Under the pieces are notes generated by a model. It saw nothing but the letters and a program-made list of their open reading frames with translations, made no database searches and had not been told where the DNA came from. A stretch of 64,000 nucleotides of DNA, from assembly GCF_003071345.1 (NCBI RefSeq), contig NZ_QCYK01000003.1:1120459-1184458 (forward strand), read 5' to 3'. Shown here piece by piece: positions 7,212-16,258 of the stretch (position 1 is the first letter of the stretch; the number at the start of each line of letters is the position of its first letter). Source of the stretch: Chitinophaga parva (lineage in GTDB: Bacteria; Bacteroidota; Bacteroidia; Chitinophagales; Chitinophagaceae). The position numbers and the translations under genes were made by a program.

Positions 7212-9626
7212 TTATGGGTTGATGATTACATGTTTAAATCGAAGGGTGCGGATGCCGAAGCGGGGCATGGCCAGTGTGACCGCAGCGCCGCCTTTGGCGC
7301 CGGCTTTGATCTTGAGCACCTGCAGCACACTGCCATCCAGTTGTTCCAGCTGTGCAGCACTGGCTTTGCCATTCAGGCGCACCGTGTAAGGCTTTGCATC
7401 TCCGGCAGCATTGTAAATACGCACCAGCAGGTCTTTACCATCCATCATCATGGTGGGCGCCTGCCATTGTGCATTATCAAAACTTACCAGGGAAAATTCC
7501 TTTGTATCGCCGGCAGGCATTACCAGCAGCGGTTCGCACCATTTGGCCTCTTCCTCTGCCATGCCACCATTATCCCAGCTGCCGGTATGCGGCACAATGG
7601 CGTAGCGTACATCCGTGGGCCCGGTAAGATCATAGTTGCGGCCCCAGAGGGCGCGGCCGGAATAAGCCAGGGTAAGGCCCAGCGGGTAGTTTCTCCCGTG
7701 CACGTAACTGGTGGTATGATCGGTGAATAAGGCAAGCCCATTGCGCCGGTCATTCACATCCACCCAGTGCAGGATCACGTTGTTCTTGATGCTATCCCAG
7801 CTGCTGAAGAAAGTATTATCCAGTGCACTTGCTGTAACATCATACGGTGCGTCCTTGTACACGTGCTGCTGTGCTATGTTTGCGGGGAAGAGCACCTGCA
7901 GTTTCGTACTGTCGTTGTAAAATGCTTTTTGCAGCGCATCCAGGCGGAAGCCTTTTTCCTGGGAGTAAGCGCCTATGCCGGGGTTGCCCTGCCAGTCTAT
8001 CTTCACGCGCAGGTCTATCCGGCGCTGGCCTTCGGCCAATGTGATCCATTGTGTGAAAGGATGCGGGCCTACCATACCCTGCACCTGCAACGTGGTATGC
8101 CCGCCCCCATCCTCCAGCACCGTTACCGTGGCCGGCTTGTCCATGCTGGAGTACCAGGCATTGTCATTATAGAAATAGCCGCGCAGTTCATTGAAGCCGC
8201 GGGCGTTGGTGGTATCCACTACCTGGTGACCTGCTTTGGTAGTGAGGCTCGTGATCACGCCCCCTTTTGCGGGATCTATGGTCAAAGTATACAGATCAGT
8301 GGCAACGCGGTACCGGCCATTGGCCAGTAACGTGCATTGCCGGCCAGTAGCAGGCGGCGTGGCAGGCACGGTATAAGTGGCAAAGCCCATGGGCGGCACT
8401 TTTGCCCTGAAGGAAAAATGGCCTGCGGTGACCCATTCCTCTCTTGCCAGGGGTGTGGTGTTTACAATGCGTACGCTGTTTCCTGCTGCCGTCGGCTGTT
8501 GCAGGATGCTGTCTGTTTCATGCAGGGTATTGCCCGTCCATACTTTTACCTTGTCTATCCAGGTATCTCCCTTGTGGCCATTGTAAGGTACTATCCAGCA
8601 GTCGTGGTGCTGGGAAAGCAACAGTGTTTTCCACGCGGTGTCTATGGAAACGCCCGGCCATGGCTGCTTTTCCAGCAAGGTGCGCATGGCGGCGTATTTC
8701 TCCGCGGCTACCAGCTTATTTTCGGAGGCACGTACTTCCTGCGCTATCTGCTGCAATACCTGGCTGCCCCATACCAGGCTTACCTGCACATCTTCCTGGC
8801 TTACGTGCCAGTCCGTAGCATGTTTTTGATCAGCAATATGGCCTATGTATTCCCGCCAGGTCACGTAGCGGGCGTGCTGGCGCAGCCAGGGGCCATTGCG
8901 CCAGCCGGCGTCCTGCAGGCACATGCCCACAGGGTCTGTGATACCGGCATTCAGGGCAGATTGGATATAGTCAGGCCCGTTATTCCACGCGGTGGTTTGC
9001 CAGGTGGAACCGGTTAATAATTTCTCGGTAGCATAACGGGGCACCATGAGGATGGGTGTACCATCCGGCCCTATCCAGCGCACCAGCTGCCCGCCATGGG
9101 CGCGGGTATAGCCTCCCCAGCAGGTGTTGGGATTTTTCAAGGAGGCGTATTGAAAACCAAAAGAGCGCAGTACCTGTGGCAGGGCGCTGGTAAAGCAGGG
9201 CTCTTCACTGGAGTAGCTGCTGAAACGCAGCGTGGGGAAATGGCGCTTCAGCGTTTGCATGCCGTAGTACAACTGCCGGATCATGCTTTCACCGGAGCTG
9301 GTGTACAGGTAGCTCTGCCCGTAGCCGGGGTTCACGTACTCAATGCGGCTATTGTCGTCCTGCGCGGCTATGAGTTGCCGGAACTCCGCATAGGCGGCGG
9401 GCTCCTGCTGCTTCACCACATCCCAGGTTCCCGGTTCTATTTCCAGGTTGATCTTCCAGTCAGGGTTTGCTTTCAGCTGTTCGTTGATGAACTGCGTATA
9501 ACCGTTGGGGTAATGTCCCCATACGCCCCCGTGGAAACCGTCAATAAAATAATTTTTTGTCTGGGCAAAGCATGCCTGGGCCAGCACCATGCAGAGCATG
9601 GCGCCACCAATTCTCATCCGTTTCAT
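7212..9626 (-). CDS. GH38-like alpha-mannosidase, secreted
   Basis: An 804-residue protein with a signal peptide ending ACFAQ. The N-terminal half follows the GH38 alpha/beta barrel plan ('FIDGFHGGVWGHYPNGY', 'LEIEPGTWDVV'), and the middle-domain motif 'LLLSQHHDCWIVPYNG' is characteristic of family 38. The C-terminal half is the beta-sandwich region. Where classical GH38 enzymes have an Asp-Pro-Phe-Gly nucleophile motif, this protein has 'SEEPCFTSALPQVLRSFGF', so the nucleophile position may be Glu or placed elsewhere. It starts 8 bp after the SusD stop codon. Alpha-mannosidase activity is likely but specificity is open. Confidence 0.78.
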   Translation of the reverse strand: MKRMRIGGAMLCMVLAQACFAQTKNYFIDGFHGGVWGHYPNGYTQFINEQLKANPDWKINLEIEPGTWDVVKQQEPAAYAEFRQLIAAQDDNSRIEYVNPGYGQSYLYTSSGESMIRQLYYGMQTLKRHFPTLRFSSYSSEEPCFTSALPQVLRSFGFQYASLKNPNTCWGGYTRAHGGQLVRWIGPDGTPILMVPRYATEKLLTGSTWQTTAWNNGPDYIQSALNAGITDPVGMCLQDAGWRNGPWLRQHARYVTWREYIGHIADQKHATDWHVSQEDVQVSLVWGSQVLQQIAQEVRASENKLVAAEKYAAMRTLLEKQPWPGVSIDTAWKTLLLSQHHDCWIVPYNGHKGDTWIDKVKVWTGNTLHETDSILQQPTAAGNSVRIVNTTPLAREEWVTAGHFSFRAKVPPMGFATYTVPATPPATGRQCTLLANGRYRVATDLYTLTIDPAKGGVITSLTTKAGHQVVDTTNARGFNELRGYFYNDNAWYSSMDKPATVTVLEDGGGHTTLQVQGMVGPHPFTQWITLAEGQRRIDLRVKIDWQGNPGIGAYSQEKGFRLDALQKAFYNDSTKLQVLFPANIAQQHVYKDAPYDVTASALDNTFFSSWDSIKNNVILHWVDVNDRRNGLALFTDHTTSYVHGRNYPLGLTLAYSGRALWGRNYDLTGPTDVRYAIVPHTGSWDNGGMAEEEAKWCEPLLVMPAGDTKEFSLVSFDNAQWQAPTMMMDGKDLLVRIYNAAGDAKPYTVRLNGKASAAQLEQLDGSVLQVLKIKAGAKGGAAVTLAMPRFGIRTLRFKHVIINP

Positions 9627-9634
9627 CGTGTTTG

Positions 9635-11140
9635 TTAGAGGGCTAAATCTGGATTTTTCTGGACTTCCGCCAGTGGTAAAGGAAATTGCAGGTCTGTGGT
9701 ATCAAAGGCCCGCACATGGTTGGGCGCCTTGTAGCCAACCAGGTTGGTCATGGTGCCGTTGCTTACGTCAAGGGCCCTGCGCGTGCGCAGCATGTCGTAC
9801 CAGGTCTGGAACTCAAAGCAAAACTCCCAGCACCGTTCTTTCAGTATTTGGTCTGTCGTGAGCGAGGCCGGCCTTGTTTCCGCAGGGAAGGCACGGTGCC
9901 GCACGGCATAATAAGCATCAATGGCTGCAGCGTCGGCGGTTACACCGCCATCCAGGTTGCTCCTGGCTTCTGCCGCTGTAAGCAGTACATCCGCATACCG
10001 GATGAGGGGAAAGTTCTCACCGGAGCGCCCTGTCTTTTCGGCATCTGCATCCCAATATTTGAAGATGTAAGGTGCCGGCAGCACAATGGTATCCGCAGGA
10101 TTGCCATAGCGTGGAAAGCGGGTGTAGAAAAAGGCCTGTTCCGCTTTGCGCCCGTCATTGGCCGCATAGGAATCGTAGAATGCCTGTGCGGGCGCCATGG
10201 CCCCGCCATACGCGGGTTGTATGGAAATGGGCTGATCCGGGTAAGGCAGGTAAGCCTCGTGGATATAGCTGGGCGCCACGGTAGCCTGGCGCTGCAGCAT
10301 GAATAGATGCTCCCGTGTGTTCTGGTAAGCCGGATCGCGCAGGTCTGCGTAATGATCGAACAGGGAAAAGTTATGGCTGTTGATCACTTCCATTGCCTTA
10401 TCATATGCCAGCTGGTAGTAAGGATTGCCCAGCTTCAGCGGGTAGCCCGCCATGGTAAGGTACACTTTTGCCAGCAAGGCTTTCACGGCGCCCAGGCATA
10501 TGTGCCCGCTCTGGTCCTGCCAGGGTAGCCCGCATTGCTCTGCCGCCAGCAGGTCTTTCACGATCTGTTCATACACGGCCTGCCTGGGTGAGCGGTAGAT
10601 CCGCGTGTTATTAATATCCGTGGTGCTCGTGAGCTTCAGCGGCACATCGCCAAACAGGCGCACCAACTGGAAATAGTACCATGCGCGCAGGAAGTAGGCC
10701 TGGCCCAGGTAGCGCTGTTTTGTGATATCATCCACCACGTTGGTCACCAGCACATGTTCTATCACGCTGTTACAATTTTCCACCGGGTAGTAAGTCGCAT
10801 TCCACCAGGATTGCAGGCGCGAGTTATTCGGGTCCAGTTTGTCCAGGTGCAGGAACTGGTCGTCCTCAAAGCCGGAAGGCCTGGGGCGGCGGCTGTAGCC
10901 GGTGATGTACTCCAGTGCATAGCCAGGGCATACCGATACGCCAATGCCGTTAATGTACACATATCCCAGCCCGTCGTAGCAGCCGTTCACCGCAGCAGCT
11001 ACCTGTGCGGCTGTTTGGTAAAACTTTGCCGGGTCCAGCGTGCCTTCCGGTGATTCCTGCAGGAAAGATTTGCAGGAAGCAAGCCCGGTGCACAGCAGCA
11101 ACATCGCCCAATATCTCCATCTCATACAATGCATTTTCAT
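9635..11140 (-). CDS. SusD/RagB family lipoprotein paired with SusC
   Basis: A 501-residue protein with lipoprotein signal LLLCTGLASCKSFLQESP (Cys near residue 23). SusD motifs are clear: 'YFLRAWYYFQLVRLFGDVPL' in the TPR core, 'NFPLIRYADVLLTAAEARSN', then 'RCWEFCFEFQTWYDMLRTR' and the terminal 'PLPLAEVQKNPDL'. It binds glycan on the cell surface and caps the SusC barrel. Its start codon overlaps the SusC stop by one base (TGATG), showing translational coupling with 11,140-14,499. Confidence 0.94.
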   Translation of the reverse strand: MKMHCMRWRYWAMLLLCTGLASCKSFLQESPEGTLDPAKFYQTAAQVAAAVNGCYDGLGYVYINGIGVSVCPGYALEYITGYSRRPRPSGFEDDQFLHLDKLDPNNSRLQSWWNATYYPVENCNSVIEHVLVTNVVDDITKQRYLGQAYFLRAWYYFQLVRLFGDVPLKLTSTTDINNTRIYRSPRQAVYEQIVKDLLAAEQCGLPWQDQSGHICLGAVKALLAKVYLTMAGYPLKLGNPYYQLAYDKAMEVINSHNFSLFDHYADLRDPAYQNTREHLFMLQRQATVAPSYIHEAYLPYPDQPISIQPAYGGAMAPAQAFYDSYAANDGRKAEQAFFYTRFPRYGNPADTIVLPAPYIFKYWDADAEKTGRSGENFPLIRYADVLLTAAEARSNLDGGVTADAAAIDAYYAVRHRAFPAETRPASLTTDQILKERCWEFCFEFQTWYDMLRTRRALDVSNGTMTNLVGYKAPNHVRAFDTTDLQFPLPLAEVQKNPDLAL

Positions 11141-14100
11141 CAGAACGAAACATTCAAGGTGAACGCCAGTGTTTTTGCTTTCGGGTATTGATAGAGGTCT
11201 ACGCCCTGGTTGAAGTCTCCGTCAAAGGAAGATGCTTCCGGGTCGTAGCCCTTGTATTTCGTGAACAAAAAATAATTCTCTGCATTCAGCGTCAGCGTGG
11301 CGCCTTGCAGGTGGTAGCGGCGCAGCCATTCATCGCGCAGGCGGTATGCCAGTGCTATGTTACGCACGCGCAGGAAAGAGCCATTCTCCACGATGTAGCT
11401 GTCTATCTCGTTGTCAAATCCATCGCCGGGCAGGCGCAACTGCCCGTTCATCACGTCCTGGTGGTCTGGCCTCCAGGCATCCAGCACGCTGCGGTAACTG
11501 TTAGTAGCGGGTGCCGGGCTTTCCATGATGGCGCGCGTCAGGTTAGCGAGACTATGGCCATAGATCGTTTGCAGGTCTATGTACAGGGAAAATTGCTTAT
11601 AGGTGAACGTATTGGTCATAGACGATTCAAACTTGGGCATCCCGTTGCCGAGCACCGTGCGGTCGTTGGCGTCCTTAATGCCGTTGTTGTTCAGGTCTGC
11701 GTATTTAATATCGCCCGGTTTGCGGCCATACATGGCGGCTTCCGTGGCTTCCTTGGTGCTCCAGGTGCCCAGTCTTTTATACCCGTAAAATTCATTCAGC
11801 GGCCGTCCTTCCATGATGCGCCCGGCCCAGGGATACATGATGTCCCCATTGAGGCGCAGCACCAGGGAGCGGTTCATCGCATACACCCAGGTGGTGTTCC
11901 AGGTAAAATCCCTGCTGCGGATATTGCTGCTGGAGAGCGATAGTTCCAGGCCGTGGTTGCGGATGGCGCCTATGTTCTGGTACACGCCTTCATACCCTGT
12001 GGTGGAAGGCAGCAGTTTATAATACAGCAGGTCATTGGTAATGCGGTTGTACACATCACCGGTGAACTGCAGCCTGGCGTCAAACAGGGAGGCATCCACG
12101 CCAAAATCAAGCTGGTGGGCCCTTTCCCACTTCAGGTCTTTATTGCCCAGCGCGGCCAGCGTAGCAGAAGCTTCCGTGTTGCCATTGAACACAGCCTGCC
12201 CGCTGTTCATGCGGCCCTGCGTTACATAGTCGCCTATGTCTGCATTGCCTACCACGCCATAACTGGCGCGTATCTTCAGGTCTGTGACCTGGGGCACATC
12301 CCGCAGGAATGCCGCTGATGAAAGGCGCCATGCCGCGGAAAAGCTGGGAAAATACCCGTACACGTTATTGGCGCCAAAGCGCGATGAGCCGTCTGCCCGG
12401 AAAGAAAACCCGAGCAGGTAGCGGTTGTTATAATCATAGTTCCAGCGCGTATAATAGGAATTCATCGCGGTCTGGCTGGAGCCGGAAGTGGGCTTCTGCG
12501 GCACCAGGCCTGTTTGCAGGCTGTAATATGAAAACGCATCGTCGTAGAATCCTTCAGCACCCGCGGTAGTGTTCATGTTTGCCGCGTAGTACCAGCTGGC
12601 GCCCGCCACCCCGGTGATATGGTGGTCACCATAATTGTTGCTCCAGGTCAGGTAGTCTTCCGAGGTCCAGGCACCGGAGTTGCCATTGCCACGGGTGGCC
12701 ACCCCTTGCTGCGTATCGGAGTAGCCCCGTATATCGCGGCCGGCAAAATACAGGCTGTAGTTGGAGCCCGTGGTGCCACTAAGGCCCGTGGTGAGGCTCA
12801 ACTGGCTGTTCAGCCGGAAAGTGGCCTGCAGGTTGCCCATGGTGTTGGTACGGCCGGCCACGGATTTTACTTCGCGCATGAGGCGTACCGGGTTTTCAGA
12901 ATCTTCCGCGCCGGGGTAATCCCCTTTGCGGGAGTACGTGCCATCTGCATATTGTACCGGCAGGAATGGCAGGAACTCGTAGATCTGCCGCACAGCATTA
13001 AGGCCCAGCGTATTGATGTCTACATTATTTTGTTTAAACGCACCGCTGCTGATCATGCCCTGCAGGTGCAGCCATTTCTTCACATCCCAGCCCACGTTGA
13101 TGAATGCATTCACCTGTTTGGAATAACTATTGATCAAAATGCCCTGCTGGTCATTGTATGTAAGACTTACCAGTGCATTCAAACCATCCCTGGCGGCGGC
13201 AAACTGCAACGCGTGCTCGTGGGAAATGGCGGTGCGGCTGGATGCTTTCTGCCAATCCGTATGATACCTGGGCGAGCCGTCTGCATTGAACAGTTCCGCC
13301 TTACGCGGGAAATACCACGTGGGATCTAGATGGGGCGCGGTGCGGCCGGGCACATACTCATACTGCCGTTTGAACATTTCCAGGGCCTGGTCTGCATCCA
13401 GCAGTTTTACTTCCCGGGCCAGCCTGCCCATGCTCACCGTGTTGCGGAAAGTGATGGCAGGTGCGCCTTTTGTGCCCCTTTTGGTGGTGATCACGATCAC
13501 GCCATTGGAGCCCCTTGAACCATAAATGGCCGAAGCGGCGGCATCTTTCAGCACATCTACTGAGGCCACTATATTGGGATCAATACTATTCGGATCGGCC
13601 CCCACGATGCCATCCACCACGTACAACGGCCCGTTGTAGGCATTGATAGAGCCGGTACCGCGGATCTTCACAATAGGATTGCCACCTGGCTTCCCGGAAT
13701 TCATCATCACACTCACCCCGGCTATTTTCCCGGCCAGTCCCTGCATCACGTTCATGGTGGTGGGGCGCTCTTTCACATCATTGCCTTTCACGGTGCTCAC
13801 CGCCGTGGTGAGCCTTTCTTTCACCAGCGTGCCATAACCGATCACTACTACTGTACGCAAAGCCGAAAGACTGGGCGACAGGGAAACGAACATGAGCGAT
13901 TCATCTGCCACGGGCACTTCCAGCGTATTGAACCCGATGAGTGAAAACGCCACCGTGTCCTTTGCGCCCGCGCGGATGGTAAACACCCCGGACTGGTCCG
14001 TGATGGCGCGTTTGGCGGTGCCTTTGATGGCAATGCTTACACCGGGTAAGGCATTGCCCTGGAGGTCTGTAACCCGGCCACCCTGGAAGAGTTGCGCATC

Positions 14101-14499
14101 TGCGGTATGCGGCTCCTGGCGGGTGATGAGGATATTACGGCCTCTCAATTCATATTGCAAAGTGGCGGGCAGGTTTTTCAAGACCTGCTCCACCGAAATA
14201 TGTTCTTTGTTCAGGGTAAAGCGCCCGCTCCCGGCGATGTCGGAAGGGTTGTACACAAATTTTAACGTGGTGCTGGCCTCTATCTGTTCAAATACTTTAT
14301 CCAGCGTTTCATCGGTTACCTGCACATTCACCAGGGTACGACGCAACTCATCCCAATGCCCTTGCTGGGCTATGGACACAGGTATATCCAGGCACCCTAA
14401 CAGTACCGTTATCACCAGCAATCTGTACCACAGGGGCCCTGCGCAGGGGCGCCCTGTTGTTCTTTCCCTCATAACATGTAAAATAGTTGACCTTCGCAA
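11140..14499 (-). CDS. SusC/RagA TonB-linked outer-membrane receptor with N-terminal STN signalling domain
   Basis: A 1119-residue protein. After the signal region comes a secretin/TonB short N-terminal (STN) domain at about residues 55-125 ('VNVQVTDETLDKVFEQIEAS'). A carboxypeptidase-D-like domain follows ('GRVTDLQGNALPGVSIAIKG'), then the plug ('VVVIGYGTLVKERLTTAVS', 'IRGTGSINAYNGPLYVVDG') and the 22-strand barrel. An STN domain marks a transducing receptor that contacts a periplasmic FecR-type anti-sigma factor, which is encoded 17 bp upstream. A second Met (MRERTT, residue 10) is an alternative start. It imports oligosaccharide and signals its presence. Confidence 0.95.
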   Translation of the reverse strand: MRRSTILHVMRERTTGRPCAGPLWYRLLVITVLLGCLDIPVSIAQQGHWDELRRTLVNVQVTDETLDKVFEQIEASTTLKFVYNPSDIAGSGRFTLNKEHISVEQVLKNLPATLQYELRGRNILITRQEPHTADAQLFQGGRVTDLQGNALPGVSIAIKGTAKRAITDQSGVFTIRAGAKDTVAFSLIGFNTLEVPVADESLMFVSLSPSLSALRTVVVIGYGTLVKERLTTAVSTVKGNDVKERPTTMNVMQGLAGKIAGVSVMMNSGKPGGNPIVKIRGTGSINAYNGPLYVVDGIVGADPNSIDPNIVASVDVLKDAAASAIYGSRGSNGVIVITTKRGTKGAPAITFRNTVSMGRLAREVKLLDADQALEMFKRQYEYVPGRTAPHLDPTWYFPRKAELFNADGSPRYHTDWQKASSRTAISHEHALQFAAARDGLNALVSLTYNDQQGILINSYSKQVNAFINVGWDVKKWLHLQGMISSGAFKQNNVDINTLGLNAVRQIYEFLPFLPVQYADGTYSRKGDYPGAEDSENPVRLMREVKSVAGRTNTMGNLQATFRLNSQLSLTTGLSGTTGSNYSLYFAGRDIRGYSDTQQGVATRGNGNSGAWTSEDYLTWSNNYGDHHITGVAGASWYYAANMNTTAGAEGFYDDAFSYYSLQTGLVPQKPTSGSSQTAMNSYYTRWNYDYNNRYLLGFSFRADGSSRFGANNVYGYFPSFSAAWRLSSAAFLRDVPQVTDLKIRASYGVVGNADIGDYVTQGRMNSGQAVFNGNTEASATLAALGNKDLKWERAHQLDFGVDASLFDARLQFTGDVYNRITNDLLYYKLLPSTTGYEGVYQNIGAIRNHGLELSLSSSNIRSRDFTWNTTWVYAMNRSLVLRLNGDIMYPWAGRIMEGRPLNEFYGYKRLGTWSTKEATEAAMYGRKPGDIKYADLNNNGIKDANDRTVLGNGMPKFESSMTNTFTYKQFSLYIDLQTIYGHSLANLTRAIMESPAPATNSYRSVLDAWRPDHQDVMNGQLRLPGDGFDNEIDSYIVENGSFLRVRNIALAYRLRDEWLRRYHLQGATLTLNAENYFLFTKYKGYDPEASSFDGDFNQGVDLYQYPKAKTLAFTLNVSF

Positions 14500-14516
14500 A
14501 GGTATTTCCCCTGTTG

Positions 14517-15482
14517 TTATTTATATACTACATAAGTGGCATTAGCTTCTTCTTTATACTTAAATCCATAGATAGCGCATAATTTCCCCAGTACCCCGGT
14601 AAGCGGCTCGCGCTCTTCGAAACTGGCCGTGAGCAGGGCATTGGCCACCTCCGGACTTCCAAAACGGATGTGCGTATTATAACGGCGTTCCAGGCGCATG
14701 GCAATATCCTGGAAGGTAGCTTTGCGGAACACCAGCTGCCCGGTGGTCCATGCACTGCAATCTGCAGCGGTAATGGCCTGGGTGGTGATGCCGCCGGTGG
14801 CAGTGGTAAAAACAGCCTGTTGATTGGCCGTGAGCGTGGTGCGGCCTGCACCTGCGCCCACCGCTACTTTCCCATTCACCACCGTTACGGTCACGGCGCG
14901 GGCAGGGCTGTAGGCATCCACGTTAAAGCTGGTGCCCAGCACCTGCACATCCAGCTTGCCGGCGTGTACGGTGAAGGCATTATTATCCTGCGGTCTCACT
15001 TCAAAATACCCCTCGCCTTCCAGCCACACTTCGCGTGCAGCGTGGATGCCGGCCTGGGAGAAGTGCACCTTACTGTCAAAATTGAGCCATACTACGCTGC
15101 TATCCGGCAGGGATATCCTGCGGATGCCGCTACGGTTGGACGTTTCCGTGAGCGCAATGGCCTGCGGGGCAGGATGCATGCGCTGCACGGCATAGTAACC
15201 GCCTATGCCCAGCACCGCCGCCACAACGGCTGCGGCCACCCAGTGGCGGGTGCGCATGCGCACCACCCTTGCCGGTGCCGCCTCGCTGATCGCAGTGCGG
15301 ATGCGCAGGAGCAGCAATTGTTCCAGCGTGTCCTTTTCCGATGCCGTGAGCTGGTCCGTAAGGCCGGCGTGGGTATCGAAGGATCGATACCAATCATCCA
15401 CCTCCCGGACTTCCTGCTCGGAGGCGGAACCTTCCAGGTATTTGTGCAATAATTCTTTTAACCGGTTGTTGTTCATTTCCAT
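14517..15482 (-). CDS. FecR-family anti-sigma factor
   Basis: About 321 residues from ATG at 15482, chosen over an in-frame GTG 24 nt upstream because AGAGAG sits seven bases before this ATG. The N-terminal cytoplasmic part ('RLKELLHKYLEGSASEQEVREVDDWY') binds the sigma factor. One membrane helix follows ('WVAAAVVAAVLGIGGYYAV'), then the FecR domain ('RRISLPDSSVVWLNFDSKVHF') and a C-terminal DUF4974-type STN-like domain ('FRKATFQDIAMRLERRYNTHI'). It sits between its sigma factor and the transducing SusC, so it relays glycan binding outside to sigma release inside. Confidence 0.93.
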   Translation of the reverse strand: MEMNNNRLKELLHKYLEGSASEQEVREVDDWYRSFDTHAGLTDQLTASEKDTLEQLLLLRIRTAISEAAPARVVRMRTRHWVAAAVVAAVLGIGGYYAVQRMHPAPQAIALTETSNRSGIRRISLPDSSVVWLNFDSKVHFSQAGIHAAREVWLEGEGYFEVRPQDNNAFTVHAGKLDVQVLGTSFNVDAYSPARAVTVTVVNGKVAVGAGAGRTTLTANQQAVFTTATGGITTQAITAADCSAWTTGQLVFRKATFQDIAMRLERRYNTHIRFGSPEVANALLTASFEEREPLTGVLGKLCAIYGFKYKEEANATYVVYK

Positions 15483-15556
15483 GTAATGCTCTCTTACAAT
15501 AGACACTTAAAAAATGGGGTACCGCCACTGCGGGTGAAAATACTTTGGAAACCGGC

Positions 15557-16162
15557 TTAACGCAGCAGCCGGGCGGCAAAGCAAAGCAGGGCCCAGAGCA
15601 AAGTGAAATTATACTCCTTGAGATGGGAGCGCAGGATCTTCAGCGCCTTTACCATATGCTTTTCCACGGTATTCACCGAAATGCCCAGTTGGTCTGCAAT
15701 GTGCTGGTACGACAAATGTTCGCGCCGGCTCAGGTAAAAGACCTCCCTGCACTTTTCGGGCATGGCAGCACAGGACGCATCTATCTGCTCCTGCAATTCC
15801 TTTAACCGTAACGCGCTGGCGGCATCGGGCTGGGAAGCCTGCCCGCTGGCGGCCATGCGCTGCTGGTAAGTATTGCGGACCAGCTCTGCGCGGATGCTGT
15901 TCAGTACTTTATTCTTAAGCGCCGTATGGAGATAGTTGCGGAGGGAAGTTCTGAGTTGAATGCGCTCCCGCTTCAAATACAACTGCACTAAAAGGCCCTG
16001 GACCAGTTCCATGGCTGCTTCCTGCGACTTCACCCTGCGGTACGCGGCATCCAGCAGCTCTTTCCAGAACCGCCGGTATATCTCCTCTACTGCTTCTTCT
16101 TGACCTTGTTTTAAGCGCAGGAATACTTCTTCGTCACCTAACGTGGAAAAATCTCTAAGCAT
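15557..16162 (-). CDS. ECF-subfamily RNA polymerase sigma-70 factor
   Basis: A 201-residue protein with region 2 near residues 20-85 ('IYRRFWKELLDAAYRRV', 'NYLHTALKNKVLNSIRAE') and region 4 near residues 120-180 ('LPEKCREVF' variant, 'LSYQHIADQLGISVNTVEKHMVKALKILR', a helix-turn-helix). It lacks regions 1 and 3, as usual for ECF factors. It directs transcription of the SusCD operon downstream once the FecR protein at 14,517-15,482 releases it. It lies 97 bp after the GH92 gene, separated by a small hairpin, so it likely has its own promoter. Confidence 0.94.
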   Translation of the reverse strand: MLRDFSTLGDEEVFLRLKQGQEEAVEEIYRRFWKELLDAAYRRVKSQEAAMELVQGLLVQLYLKRERIQLRTSLRNYLHTALKNKVLNSIRAELVRNTYQQRMAASGQASQPDAASALRLKELQEQIDASCAAMPEKCREVFYLSRREHLSYQHIADQLGISVNTVEKHMVKALKILRSHLKEYNFTLLWALLCFAARLLR

Positions 16163-16233
16163 CGCCTTGTTTCAACTGGCACTAAGTTAATCGATTCAGC
16201 AGATTTTTTCCAGATATGGCAGAAATTTCCTAT

Positions 16234-16253
16234 AACCGCTACAGTAGCGGGTT
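16234..16253 (-). terminator. Hairpin after GH92 gene
   Basis: CCGCTAC / GTAGCGG forms a tight stem at 16236-16250, directly after the GH92 stop codon and before the sigma-factor gene. There is no strong T-tract, so termination is uncertain. Confidence 0.35.
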
Positions 16254-16258
16254 TACAG

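Noticed and set aside
5791..7389. 532-codon plus-strand frame opposite the SGNH hydrolase
   Set aside because: The minus strand encodes a clear SGNH enzyme with all blocks, so the long opposite frame is an artefact of codon composition.
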